A DNA stretch of 64,000 bases, taken from assembly GCA_003116975.1 (NCBI GenBank), contig BGKB01000023.1:1-64000 (forward strand). Direction: 5' to 3'. The DNA comes from Aurantiochytrium sp. KH105. Its lineage: Eukaryota; Sar; Bigyra; Thraustochytrida; Thraustochytriidae. Under the pieces are notes generated by a model. The model ran no database searches, had not been told where the DNA came from, and saw nothing but the letters and a program-made list of their open reading frames with translations. Below, in pieces: positions 18,370-28,892 of this stretch. The translations under genes were made by a program, and so were the position numbers. The stretch's first letter is position 1, and each line of letters opens with the position of its first letter.

Positions 18370-20843
18370 TTAGTCATCGCATATCACCCGCGCAATCTGA
18401 GCGCGCATATATTTATACCCCCTGTTCGTGTCGGAAAGCGTCTTTGGTAAGGTAATGTCTCCGTACCCTTTCCTATAAAAGACCAGATGATTTGTCTGGC
18501 TCTTGAGCTTAAACCCGTGCATCTTGAGGAACTTGTGAATTTGGTGATGCTTCACCGCCATCACATCCCTCCTCGCTGCAAGGCCAGGATATCTTTTCAC
18601 GTTCCTATCGTTTCCTCGATTTCGCAGGCGCTGCCGCGCGCCTGTGCCTGCGCCTGCGCCTGACGCATTGGTTGCATCGAGAGCAGCATTGGGGACTTCT
18701 TGTTCTCGAGGCCCATCATCTGACGGCCCCGGGAGCCCCTGCTGCTGCTCCTGCTCCTGCTCCTGCTCCTGCTTCAGCTTCTTCTTTTTCTTCTTCTTCT
18801 GCTTCTTGATCGCGCGTGGGTCGTCCATCAGAACATACTTGAACGTGTGAGACATTCGCGTTGCCGTCTCTGTCACGAGGGAATAACCATCTGAGAGTTT
18901 TGCGCAATCCCCACGCGCGCTATTGCATGTTCGTTCAGAATCGTCACTATCGTCCTCCTCGCCGCTTTCCCTTTCACTCACGCTACTGTGATCACCCCCG
19001 TCACCATCGCCCTCATTCTCGGTGTTGTCCTCGTCCTCGCCCTCGTCCTCAGCCTCACTGTCTCCATCGAAAGACAGTAAGATTGTAGCCTCATCTATAG
19101 CGTGCCCCGACTCGGAGAGCGCGTCTCTCATGTCCGGACACAGCTCTTGGAGGTCTATCAGGTATCTGAGGCCCTCATTTATGGCAGGCAAGAAATGGGC
19201 TTTGATCATGGAGGCCTTGGACCACGCTTGGTTAATCGGAAGCCCTTTGCAGCACCCGTGTACGCATGCTGCACATTGACTGATGGTGCAGACTTCACAG
19301 TACAGAGCGCCACATGCGACACAGTGCGAACAGAGCTGAGCACCAATAACTCCAACGCAGGAGCATTTGCTGCATTGAGACGCGACAAAATCATCAAACG
19401 GAGTCTGCTGGTATCGATCGAACGTATCCGCCCCAAGCGCCTTCTCCATGTAGATGGACGCGACTGCAATGGCCAACGGCGCACTCTCGATGACAGAAGG
19501 GAAGCGGACTCCACAGCAATACAGAACGTAGCGTAGTTGGGACGAATCCCAGCAAACGACCATGTCCTTGTTGGTCGTTTCCGGAGGCTCGTCGCACAGA
19601 GCCTTCGATACGTTCAGCATGAACCTCGACGCAACCCTGGTATCGTGAAAATCAACTGACCCAGGAAGATGATCACGTTTCGGCATCGTTACGGGAGAAA
19701 CTGCCCGGAGCAGGGCGTCGCGGTACTGTAAAAGACTCTTCTGGATCGAACGATCAGCCATCCGTCTAGGGAAATCTCGATGCGCTCTTTCAAGATCGCC
19801 AGCACCCACCCGCGCCCTGTAAAACGCCACTGGGTACGTTTCGTTAACGACCATCATGAGCGAAACCATGCGCGAGTATGCGTCTGACGACGCGGCAGAA
19901 TCCAATGCGTTAAAGCCCGGATCAAGCTTCGACGCGTACGTGGACGCACAGCATGATGTCCGTTCCACAAGCCGAAGCCTTTCCAGACACGGCCGGCACG
20001 TGGGGAGAAAAACACCGCACAATACGAAAAGGAGCTTACGCACATGATGTTCCTGCAGCCTTGAACGTGACAGTAAAATACCCCCTTGGCAGTGTGATCG
20101 TAGAACCTCAAGCAGAAGATGCGTGCTGTATCATGCAGGCGTAGCATGGCCATGAACTCTGGTGACGCGAAGGGGTCATCGTGCGAGGAGAGCACGCGCG
20201 CAGCGTCGATTGGAAAGTTTCCGTTGACGAAGAGCTTTCCAAGGCTGTCATCGCGAACGATCATGGACTCCATCGATTCCAAGGTCTTGCCATAGAACTT
20301 GTCCACATAGAGGTCCTCGTGTCGCTGCAACGTGGATTCAAGGTCATCTCTGACCCGAACAATCCTCCGCGCACCCCGAGTGGTTTTGATGCCCTGGTAT
20401 ATCTCATCGTTCTCCCAATACTTGAAGAAATACGCTTTAGGTGTCGCTAGAGAATCTTCGATGTGCAAAAGTGAAATGTAGCCACTCATGGTGTACACTA
20501 CAGAAGCGAGGGCGAAACGTCTCTCCTCAACTGTCAGCTTCTCTACTCGCCACCGCGAAACGCGCATCGTCGTGGCCACGTTGATCAAAATGTTCGCGTT
20601 CTTGACTGAAAACTGAGGCGGTACCTGAAAGCTCTCTCCACGCGCGAGACCATTCAAACTTGGGAGCAGAAAGACTTTGAAAATCGTCAACAGCCAGCCA
20701 AAGGGAGAACGAATCTTTGGATAAAGACGACCGAGCTTCGCAACAAACTCATCAAGCGCCATGGCCTCGAACTTTAGTTCCACGCCCACGACCTCAGCAC
20801 TAGGAACTGCACGGGCGATCCCCGTGTTCATCGACGAAGCCAT
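18370..20843 (-). CDS. Cys-rich protein with a HicA-like C-terminal domain (interrupted frame)
   Basis: ATG 20843 opens a frame that is protein-like down to about 20,040. There the sequence continues in a second frame (no ATG at the junction, GTG 20043) to the stop at 18370. Both frames are rich in charged and aromatic residues and appear to be one protein of ~830 aa. A frameshift or a short intron (GTAAGC near 20,040) is needed. Order: unknown N-terminal region; Cys-rich zinc-binding-like cluster (CSKCSC...CSHCVACGALYCEVC, about 19,290-19,390); acidic stretch; Lys-run and Gln/Glu repeat; C-terminal ~60 aa. That end has LKMHGFKL, TNHLVFYR and GDITLPKT, matching the order of a HicA/YcfA-type fold including the catalytic-type His. 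In bacteria HicA is an mRNA-cleaving toxin; here activity is unknown. Confidence 0.55.
18755..18800. repeat. CTCCTG/CTTCTT repeat coding QE and K runs
   Basis: Direct CTGCTC and CTTCTT units encode QEQEQEQ and poly-Lys in the gene on the minus strand. Confidence 0.75.
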
Positions 20844-21431
20844 CTTTCCGGGAGACTCCGCCTGAAGTCCTTCCTGCCTGTGTGGAGTTGTTGCACCTCC
20901 CCCCTCTCTCTCCCGCTGTCTCCGTTGTTCACGCTGATGCAGCCGCGCCCGCTGGCGCGGCTGCGCCTGCGCTTGTTGCCGCGCTTTGTTGCCGCGGCTG
21001 CTGCTTGTCGCTCTGGCTGCTTGTTCTCTGCTGCTTGGCGCTCACAGTCAAGCACTTCTCTCCAGCTTCCTCTCTCTTCTCCAGTCAGTCCTTGTACTTG
21101 GCGAGGGTGCGCCCCGTCAGTGTAGGTTCTGGGTGTAAGCATCAACGCTCGCTTCTTGTGCGGGAAAAGCCTAATCGTAAAATCAAAGTCTAAATGACCC
21201 AGAATTATCAAGAAAACGAAGGCCGTTAACGTTATTATGGCCTTATGCCATTTTACTTCGACTGGTCATCGTCAGTTCCGTGGATGATCCTCTCCTCACG
21301 CGAGGGATGAAGAATGAGAGATCGAAAAACCATCAAGGAGCCACCAAGGAACTATTGCTGAATTTTTCGACACCCTAGAGCTCTGAAATTTCCGTTGATC
21401 ATTACGACTATTCCGTTTTTGTATCGTTAAA
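20844..21431. other. Upstream region of the HicA-like gene; no gene
   Basis: GC-rich, containing CCGC and GCTG words. No supported coding sequence. Confidence 0.5.
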
Positions 21432-21618
21432 CTCTCGCCAGTTCGCCAGTTTTCTGACTACCTTGGTTTGCATAAAAAAAGCTGCACCGCCTTTTGGAGG
21501 CCAATCAATGTACAGGCAGCTCGCCAGTTCGCCAGTTCGCCAGTTTTCTGACTACCTTGGTTTGCAAAAAAGTTGCACCCCCTTTTGGAGGCCAATGTAC
21601 AGGCCTTCTAGAAAGATA
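21432..21618 (-). repeat. Minisatellite block 3, inverted
   Basis: Two units of the same family as blocks 1 and 2, but reverse-complemented (CTGACTACCTTGGTTTGC, then CCTTTTGGAGGCCAAT, then TGTACAGG). Confidence 0.85.
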
Positions 21619-21711
21619 TCCCAGCATCCGAACGAGGACCGCACCAGGACCGGCATCATCGCCGTTGAACTGATCAATTCAGCTTTCTTTCTGGGAGAAG
21701 ATTTATCTTAT

Positions 21712-22226
21712 CTGAAGTGCGTTTTTAGCACTGATTTATTACTCGGGGGGCAAACTTGCGCAGAAAACTCGCGCAGAAATTTGACAATTGCGGCGTCTTC
21801 CGCACGGTCGCGTCTCCACGAACTCACCGTTCAATCGCTTGTCAAATAGGGCTGTTTTCCTGTTCCAAGTGTCTCTGATAGCTATTCAGCAAGTCGAGCA
21901 ATTCAGCTTGCAAGTGGCAGCCACAGTCATTTGCTCTACTATTATCCAGTCATTGCAGCAGTGAGCAGCCGCACCCCGCAGCCGCCTTACTGTCAATACT
22001 GAGCGGGGCATTGGCACTACACACAGCTGCAGATTGCAAGTGCTGCTCGACACATTTGCAAGTGCAGAACCGCCCATCGCAAGTGCAGAATCACTCCTTG
22101 GACTTGCTGTTTGGCCTGCCAGGCTGCCAGAGGCTGAGTGAAGAGGGCGCCTAGTCGACAAGTGAATCTGTAATGCTTGCAAGTGTAGAATTAGCCATGT
22201 AAATGAAGAATTCTTTACAAGTCAAT
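21712..22226 (-). mobile_element. Right transposon arm, inverted relative to the left one
   Basis: Reverse complement of 9,261-9,763, with the shared end at TCTGAAGTGC (21,712) and the inner junction at CCATTGACTTGTAAAG. It carries the same ordered GCAAGTGCAGA words. Here the arm is continuous with more of the transposase frame (to ~23,080), so it is the more complete copy. Confidence 0.8.
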
Positions 22227-23081
22227 GGCCGGTGTCCACCTTTTGTTCTGTAACTTCTGACTTTGTTGTCGTTAGCGTAGTTTCGTATTGTACCATCTGA
22301 AATTGTTAGGACAGCTTCGAGCTGCTTTTCGAGTTCATTAACGTCGTATTCTTCTTCAAAAAGGTCATCATCATGACCACCATCATCGCTGTCAGTCTCA
22401 ACACCATCTTCAATCGGGGATTCACTACAAAACTCCTCTACGACACGATCGCGTGAGACGATAATCCTCTTCACCAAGTCTCGACCGGAGGGTTGCTCGA
22501 GTTTGATGAACTCGGCATCGAGTCTCTGCTTCACATCTTGAAGAGAGGTGTCCTTCGTGTATTGCCTTGCAATGTTTCCTTTCACGTAAGCTCAAATCAG
22601 TTCGATGGGCTGCAGATCCGAGTAGTGAGGTGGCGTGAAGAGGACGCGATGCCCTGCCCTCTCTGCTGCCTCGATCACTTCCGGCAGCACCTTCTCCTTG
22701 ATCCAGTTCTTCAGCAGAACTTTCAGCTGGCAACTGTGCTCGTTGCGTCGTGCGGTATCTGATATTGATAGAGCGCTGCAATAACCTCCAAATCTTGAAG
22801 AATACCTGCTTCGTCGTTGGAACACGTCTCGGCTTAGCCTCTCGGTTGCTGCGATTCGAGACTGGTTGCAGACTGCGATCGCCAGTCTCACTCGTTCGAG
22901 AATCAGTCCAGCTCTTTATAAGAGGAGCGAGTGTAGACTTGGATATGCCCAGCATTGCGGACACGTTTGCCATCGCGTTAATCGGCCACTTGCGGCCTGT
23001 CTTTTTCTGCGAAGCCAACTGATCTTTTTGATACGCAAAATAAGCGTGTAGAGCCATGAACCGCTCTTGAGACGTGAGCAC
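22151..23081 (-). pseudogene. DDE transposase relic (IS630/Tc1-like)
   Basis: The N-terminal piece (frame starting 23081) has a helix-turn-helix-like segment (AMANVSAMLGISKSTLAPLI). A later piece in another frame (22,891-22,592) has WIKEKVLPEV, GHRVLFTPPHYSDLQPIELI, then TGA 22592-22594, then in the same frame AYVKGN and an acidic C-terminus ending at 22151. S-D-L-Q-P-I-E is the third-acidic-residue region of DDE transposases of this superfamily, where Trp normally follows Ile. The TGA therefore probably replaced a TGG. The segment expected to carry the first two catalytic Asp residues is missing between the two pieces, and the frame changes, so the enzyme is dead. Confidence 0.8.
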
Positions 23082-23189
23082 CGGTCGTCCACGAGCTTTT
23101 CTGATTGCCTGGAGTTCTCCTTCGCAGCCCTCGATGGTCGCCGTTACCCGGGTTTGACGCTTTCATTTCGCGGACGCCCTTGCTCTTGA

Positions 23190-24869
23190 GATGGTGATAT
23201 CCGGCGATGCTTGGGGGACCCGCTCATCGTTTTAGTACACACCCCCTCTTCACCGCAAGTCCGCGTCGTATGCTCGCTGGCGTTGGTCGTAGCCGCGCGC
23301 TTCGTCGCGATCTGCACGCCGTCGACTTAGAAAAAAAAAAAAGCGCCGCTTCTCGCGTGGACGTAAAGAAAAAATTTGAGGCTAATTACCGATTTATGGT
23401 CTCGTCGACTGTAACGTCAACCACACACTAACACTAACAAACCTCGCGGCAAGCAGCTGCAGCGGCGCTGCGCCGGCCCAGAACGCGCTCCTGGGCCCCC
23501 GCCCCGTCTGTCTCTCTGGCCTGCCAAGGCTGCTGGTAGTTAGGTCCCTCCTACCGCGGCCTCGGAGGCGAGCAGGCACGCCTCTCGTCGCCTCCCCACA
23601 GCTCGCCCTCCCTTGTCTTCCTCCACCTGCAAGATGCCTGCCAATGCTAGCTAGCTAGCTAGCTGCCTGCCGCCTGCACGGATTGTGAGCGCCGCCGTCG
23701 GTTGCCGCGCGTGACAGCGAGGCGAAAGTCTGCGCCGAGGCCGCGCAGGCGCGCGTTGGGATGCGCGTGGCGTGGAGTCGCGAGCGGCCCGTGGCGCCGG
23801 GAGTGACCTCTTCGAAGAAGCCCCCGTGTGCGTGTGTCTGTCTCGTCTGTGCGTGCGTGCGTATGCACAAACAAACACAATGACGGCGGAGGATGGTGCG
23901 AGCGATGGGGACCGCACTGGTGACAGACAGACAGACAGACAGACAGACGGTCAGTCAGACAGACAGACGACAGACAGACAAGCAGACAGGCAGCCCGAGT
24001 CTGCCGGCGTCCGTCGCTGCTGCCCAGTCGCGCGCTGTGCTGCTCGCGACGCAGAAGGCCTCGCCTGCGCCGCTGCTTCTGCGCTGCTCGCCTCGCCTGC
24101 AGCACGTGCAGCGCGTGCCTGGATTCGGTCTTCGTTCGGCCTTTTTCCTTCCCCCCTCCCTCCTCTCCCCTGCCTCTGCATCGAGGCCGTCCCATCGCCA
24201 CCTTCCTTCCCTCCCTCCGCCATCCCCCGCGGCCGCGGCGGCCACGCGTCCTTGCATCGCGCCGCTCCCTCCCTCCCTCATCCTCCATCCGCGCCTCATT
24301 CTCTCCTTCGTTTTCCCGCGCGTGCACCCGCCCGTGCTCCCTCCCTCGCTCGCCGCACGTGCAGGCAGCGCGCTCTGCTCTGCTCTGCTCCGCCCCGCTC
24401 TGCTCTGCTCCGCCCCGCTCTGCAGCAGCTGCTGCGGCTGCTCTCCGGCGGCCGCCCGCGGTCGGGCCGCGCCGCGCGACGCGCCTCGCCCCCGCTCGCC
24501 CGCTCCTCCCTCGCTCGCTCGCGACTTCGTGCGACGAAAGCGGCGCGCGCCGCACCGGGGCAGGAAGCAAGCAAGCAAGCAGGGAGGGAGGAGCGAAACG
24601 CGAAGCGCGAGTGTGGTCGCGACGAAGCCGCCGGTGCGGAGGGAGGCAGAGAGGGAGGCAAAGGGGGAATCGAAAGCGTGCACGCGCCGCGAGCCCGCCG
24701 TCGGAGCAACGAGGGTCAAGGGCGGCAGAGCCCGATCGAGCGAACGAGCGAGCGAGCGATTGAGCGGCCGGCGAGCGTGCGAAGGGCGGCGCAGGCCGAG
24801 AGAGGCGCGGGCCGGGAGCGCGCCGGCGCGCAGGAGGGCCGAGCCAGCGGGAAGAGGAGGAGGAGGAGG
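23190..24869. other. GC-rich upstream region with simple repeats; no gene
   Basis: 23,190-23,640 holds a poly-A run near 23,330. GCTA units lie at about 23,648-23,664. GACA/ACAG units run at about 23,925-23,970. Alternating GC-rich and CT-rich words fill the rest. Long open frames here on both strands (up to ~500 codons) are a by-product of high GC. This is the upstream region of the vWA-lectin gene, whose own frame stays open back to 23,772; the protein start is much further in. Confidence 0.6.
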
Positions 24870-27554
24870 ATGACCAAGGCCAGGGCGGCGCTCGCGGCGC
24901 TGCTGGGCGTGCTGGCGCTCGCGGGACGCGCGGAGGCCACCTCGTTCGAGTACGCGAACCCGTCGGCCCCGTGCGGCGGCGGCACCAGCCTCGGCACCGG
25001 CACTTGCCTGTACACCTGCCAGGAGACATGCGAAAGCGACAGTGCTTGCGTCGGTGTCCTCTACGATATTGACAGAAGCCCAGTTTGCAAGGTCTCCAAT
25101 ACGGAGTGCTACGAGAACGGCTACACGTACCAAAGCATTGTGCGCGAAGCTGACAGCTCCTGCGGGAACAAGGACTTCAATCTCATCTGGTTGCTGGACG
25201 AATCCGGAAGTGTCAGTACCAGCAACTACGATGACATGAAGGACCTCACCATCCAAGTTACATCGAGCATGGCCTTCGCCGACCAAAAAACCCTCGTGGA
25301 CACTTCGTACTTTGAGTTCCATCGTTATGTGGAAGACGAAAATACGGATACTTTCACCAACAACGTTTGCGGCTTCGAGACGAAAATAGACTCGCTGAGA
25401 CGCAAGGGCGGCAGCACAAATATCGACGATGCACTCCGCAAGGGGTTGGCCAGGCGGCAAGAGTTCGACGCTAATACCATGACCATCATCATCCTTCTCA
25501 CGGACGGAGAACCGAACTATCGAGGTACCAGGTCAAGTCTTCAGGGTTGTAATGGAGTCGAAAATAGAAACAGGCAAAACGACTGTGGCGAGGCCGCGCG
25601 CGACCGCCTCAGTGAGATTGCCGCCACCTCAAACACTTTCCTTGTCTATGGCGCAATCACCGGAGCCAACACCAACCTCTTTAGCGACTTTAGCGACAGC
25701 GACTACCGCCTGATTGATATCTCCAACTGGCAACTCCAAGACTTTGCCGGGGAACTCAAGGAGATTATTGGAGATGCCATCTGCTTGACAGAGTCGCCCA
25801 CTGACAGCCCCACGCCGAACCCTACGCGGGCCCCGATAGCTCCGCCTACCCCTGAGCCCACGCCACTGCCCACACTTAGCCCAACGCTATATCCCACAAC
25901 CTTGCCCCCCTCCACCTGCACTGTCCTGGACAGTGGCGTCGAAACGGTCAGCTTTCCGGACACCTCAGTCACAGATCAGGCCTCAGTATTCTCCATCAGC
26001 TCTGGTGCCGATGTTACTGCGGATGGCATCGACATCACCGATGGCGTCCTCGATTACACGAGTACCTATGCTTTTCACAAGAACAAAGATAATCTCGTCG
26101 GCGGCTTTATCGCAAACTTCGTTGTCGAGATCGATCCCGACAGCGTACTCTCCGAGAATCAAACTTCTGGATTCGCCTTTGTTGTTCACAATCGCGAAGC
26201 TGGTCTCGAGGACATCCCCATCTCCACGGGAGCTGGTCTCGGTTACAGCAACATTGAAAACTCGATTGCATTTGCTGTTGATCTCTGCGTCGATCGCGTC
26301 GACGGTGAACCTTGCGCAGAAGCCGATTCGTACATTAGCTACAACGTCGAAAACTCCTCAGCCATTCCGTCGAGTAGTGACCTCTATCTGTCATCTGCTA
26401 CCACTTTGATCAAGAGTCTCTACAACTACACGATTGAATACCTCGAACAAGGCGAGCTTCTTAGAATCTACGAAAGCGGAGACCTTCTCCTCTCTCAGTA
26501 CGGCTTCCGCGTGGAAAACATCATTGGAAGTAAGAGCGCTTACATCGGCTTCACATCCTCCGTGGACGCTGTCCCTGTTTTGCAGCGCGTGACGGAGTGG
26601 AGTATCAAGACTGTGGGTATCGCCTACAACGAGACCGATTCGGAAGACATTTACATTGATGCCGTCCCTAAGAATCTCACGGCCGACGGAGAGACTGAGG
26701 TTACCTTCACCGTCCAGACCTACGATGTGTGCACGTACCCCATCGACTTTGGAGGTCAGAGCGATGACTTTTCAGCGCTCTTCATCGAGATTCCCGACGT
26801 GGAGACTGGCTTTTACATCGATAATGCCACAGAGCCAACCATTGAGGAAGCCACCATCGTCGACAATGGAGATGGTTCGTACTCTGCCGTTCTTAAGACG
26901 GAGCTCATTAACGTGTCGTTTGCCCTCTTTGCAACCTATGGCAAGGGATGTGCTCTCGATCTCACTTGGGACAACAGCACCGACGTAAGCTTGGCTAGCG
27001 CCACCCAGGCGAGTGGCAACACCACGTACTGCTTCTTTGGTACCGTAGCCGAGGCCGTTGTCACCACACCCCCGCCAGCTGTGGAAACCCCCGCTCCGGA
27101 CCCAATTACGAACACGGAACCTGAAAACCAGCAGGCAGCCATGAACGCCGCCATTGGCGGTGGCGTCTCTGCAGGACTCTTCCTCATTGCCGCCATCTTT
27201 TTGCTCCGCTACCGCCGTCGCTGGCGTCGCGACGAAAAATTCATTTACGAGGGAAATCTCGCCAATCTTGACCGCGATGTGGTCTACCAGGACGGAGGCG
27301 ACGACCTCGTCGCGCGTCTGCAGAGCTCGCAAGAGGAACTTCTTCGTGTGCGCGCCCAGGCACAGACGTCTCATGATCCTGAGCAGATTGCACAGCTCCA
27401 AAAGGAGACCGAGACCCTCAAGAGTGAGATCCGAGGTCTCAAGCAGTCGATCGCTGCCGCGGAGGGACCGCGCCCGATGTCAATCTTCTTTCGCAGCAAG
27501 CCCAAGGCCAACCGCAAGCAGTTTGGCGCTGGGGACGACACGTACTCCATTTGA
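24870..27554 (+). CDS. vWA plus L-type-lectin-like single-pass surface receptor
   Basis: The ATG at 24870 begins a clear signal peptide (hydrophobic core ~6-20, AEA at ~23), giving an 894-aa protein. Order: Cys-rich PAN/Apple-like region (35-100); von Willebrand A domain (~102-275) with an intact MIDAS-type D-E-S-G-S (110-114) and TDGEP; a Pro/Thr-rich linker; an L-type-lectin-like beta sandwich containing GLGYSNIENSIAFAVDL; an Ig/filamin-like segment; Pro-rich stalk; one TM helix (GGGVSAGLFLIAAIFLL) and a ~113-aa cytoplasmic tail with basic and coiled-coil parts. vWA and L-type lectin domains bind protein and glycan ligands, so a cell-surface adhesion role is inferred. The upstream frame is not used. 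Start confidence is high because the signal peptide begins here. Confidence 0.85.
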   Translation: MTKARAALAALLGVLALAGRAEATSFEYANPSAPCGGGTSLGTGTCLYTCQETCESDSACVGVLYDIDRSPVCKVSNTECYENGYTYQSIVREADSSCGNKDFNLIWLLDESGSVSTSNYDDMKDLTIQVTSSMAFADQKTLVDTSYFEFHRYVEDENTDTFTNNVCGFETKIDSLRRKGGSTNIDDALRKGLARRQEFDANTMTIIILLTDGEPNYRGTRSSLQGCNGVENRNRQNDCGEAARDRLSEIAATSNTFLVYGAITGANTNLFSDFSDSDYRLIDISNWQLQDFAGELKEIIGDAICLTESPTDSPTPNPTRAPIAPPTPEPTPLPTLSPTLYPTTLPPSTCTVLDSGVETVSFPDTSVTDQASVFSISSGADVTADGIDITDGVLDYTSTYAFHKNKDNLVGGFIANFVVEIDPDSVLSENQTSGFAFVVHNREAGLEDIPISTGAGLGYSNIENSIAFAVDLCVDRVDGEPCAEADSYISYNVENSSAIPSSSDLYLSSATTLIKSLYNYTIEYLEQGELLRIYESGDLLLSQYGFRVENIIGSKSAYIGFTSSVDAVPVLQRVTEWSIKTVGIAYNETDSEDIYIDAVPKNLTADGETEVTFTVQTYDVCTYPIDFGGQSDDFSALFIEIPDVETGFYIDNATEPTIEEATIVDNGDGSYSAVLKTELINVSFALFATYGKGCALDLTWDNSTDVSLASATQASGNTTYCFFGTVAEAVVTTPPPAVETPAPDPITNTEPENQQAAMNAAIGGGVSAGLFLIAAIFLLRYRRRWRRDEKFIYEGNLANLDRDVVYQDGGDDLVARLQSSQEELLRVRAQAQTSHDPEQIAQLQKETETLKSEIRGLKQSIAAAEGPRPMSIFFRSKPKANRKQFGAGDDTYSI

Positions 27555-27892
27555 GGCGACTTTATCTTTTTCTCCTCTGCTCTCCTTTTCTCTTTATTCA
27601 CTCGGAAACAACGCGCGTCCCTCGTGTCATTCTGTCACCTCTGTTTTGTTGTTGAAATCGTTGTTGTCTTTGCACCCCTCTCTTTTTCTTTTTTTTTTCC
27701 CACTGGATAGGCGCTTGTCGATTCAAAGGCCTCTTGGTCGTCGTTTCTCCTTCTAATTTCATTGAGAATTTTGTGCTGTTCATCCTGCCAGTGGAGCCAG
27801 GCGCATACCATTCAATTCTTTCTTTTCTCCCCCCAGAAAAAAGATCGACAGGATACAATTTTTTTATTTTTTTTAAAGTTTTGCTAGATCCA
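27555..27892. other. Convergent intergenic stretch, T-rich
   Basis: 3' ends of the receptor gene and the next minus-strand gene face each other. T-rich runs and AT-rich DNA; no gene seen. Confidence 0.5.
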
Positions 27893-28892
27893 TTATGGCT
27901 GAAGCGACATCGTCGAAGTCGAGCTCCTTTCTGCATATGATTCGCCCCCCGTTCCATTTGCCATGGACCGTCGCTCCAAGGATCTAACGAGTTTTACAAA
28001 GGAATCTTGAGCAGGCGGTGCGTGAGGGGCTTTCATACCACGCGTTCCCTTCGACGACGGCTCGTCGAGCGAAGCATCTCCATCCATGATGTTATAAAGC
28101 ACCCGCTTGTACTCATACTTTGCAAGATTGAAGGGACGCACAGACGGATCATCGCTTTCAAAACGTGCTAGCAGGAGAACCAGCGCAATCATCCCTGCAA
28201 AGTAAGCTGCTGCTAATCGATGCCCCGCAGACAAAAGCGGCAACCTCGTCGCAAAGCCGCGCTCTAACGCTATTGCCAAGAAGCCTAAAAACGACGAAAA
28301 CAAGACTGTCATATACGACGACCGCATCGGCCAAATATAGAGAGAGAAAGAGAAGGCGTGGGGCCATTTTGTCAGAATTTGATGAGAGTCTTGTTGTTTC
28401 CTGGAACTCGGCACGTCGATACTTACCTTGATGTGGGAAATGCGCCATTGCCAGGAGGCGCGAATAAGCACAGAGGGAGAGCGCCGCGACGCAGACTGCG
28501 CTCTGGGTCCATGAATCGGCCAACATACCCAGCTCACCAAAAAGAACGGTCGCGAAAAGGACCAAGCCAGACACTGCTGCGTTGCCACTCGCGCGGAAAT
28601 GAGACTGCAGGCGGATATCTGCCTGCGCCGGCCTCGGACCCCGATAGCTGGCAAGAGAGGCTGCGCCCAGCACTGAAGCAAGGAGATATGCCCAAAATAA
28701 TCGGTAGCCCACTTTCCATAGTGCTGCAATCGACGCCATCAAAACACCGCTCATGAGGTCTTCCCCAATTCGAGGCGAGGTGACCTTTGCAAGAGCTCTG
28801 TGCAGAGCCCAGCTTCGCTGCGACCGGTGCAGGGCACGCAGCACGTCCACCTCAGCCTTGACCGCGAGACGACCGCGATCTGGCCACCGCAT
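27893..28892 (-). CDS. Multi-pass membrane protein, one intron
   Basis: Two exons: 28892-28427 and 28305-27893 on the minus strand. The intron (28,306-28,426, 121 bp) starts GTAAGT and ends ACAG. Splicing keeps the frame (466 + 413 nt = 293 codons with stop) and gives 292 aa. I chose ATG 28892 (MRWPDRG) over the upstream ATG 28982, which would add a basic 30-aa extension without features. About five TM helices: IAALWKVGYRLFWAYLLASV, VSGLVLFATVLFGEL, SAVCVAALSLCAY, then in exon 2 VLFSSFLGFLAIALE and AAAYFAGMIALVLLLARF. The C-terminal tail is soluble and basic. I do not recognise the family. Confidence 0.7.
28306..28426 (-). other. Spliceosomal intron (121 bp)
   Basis: GTAAGT donor and ACAG acceptor; removal restores one frame through the membrane gene. 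It is the clearest intron in the intact half of the window. Confidence 0.8.

Noticed and set aside
23772..24869. N-terminal extension of the vWA-lectin frame
   Set aside because: Composition is low-complexity and a clear signal peptide starts at ATG 24870.
23955..25460. 501-codon minus-strand open frame overlapping the vWA gene
   Set aside because: Antisense to a gene with a signal peptide and clear domains; GC bias keeps the opposite frame open.
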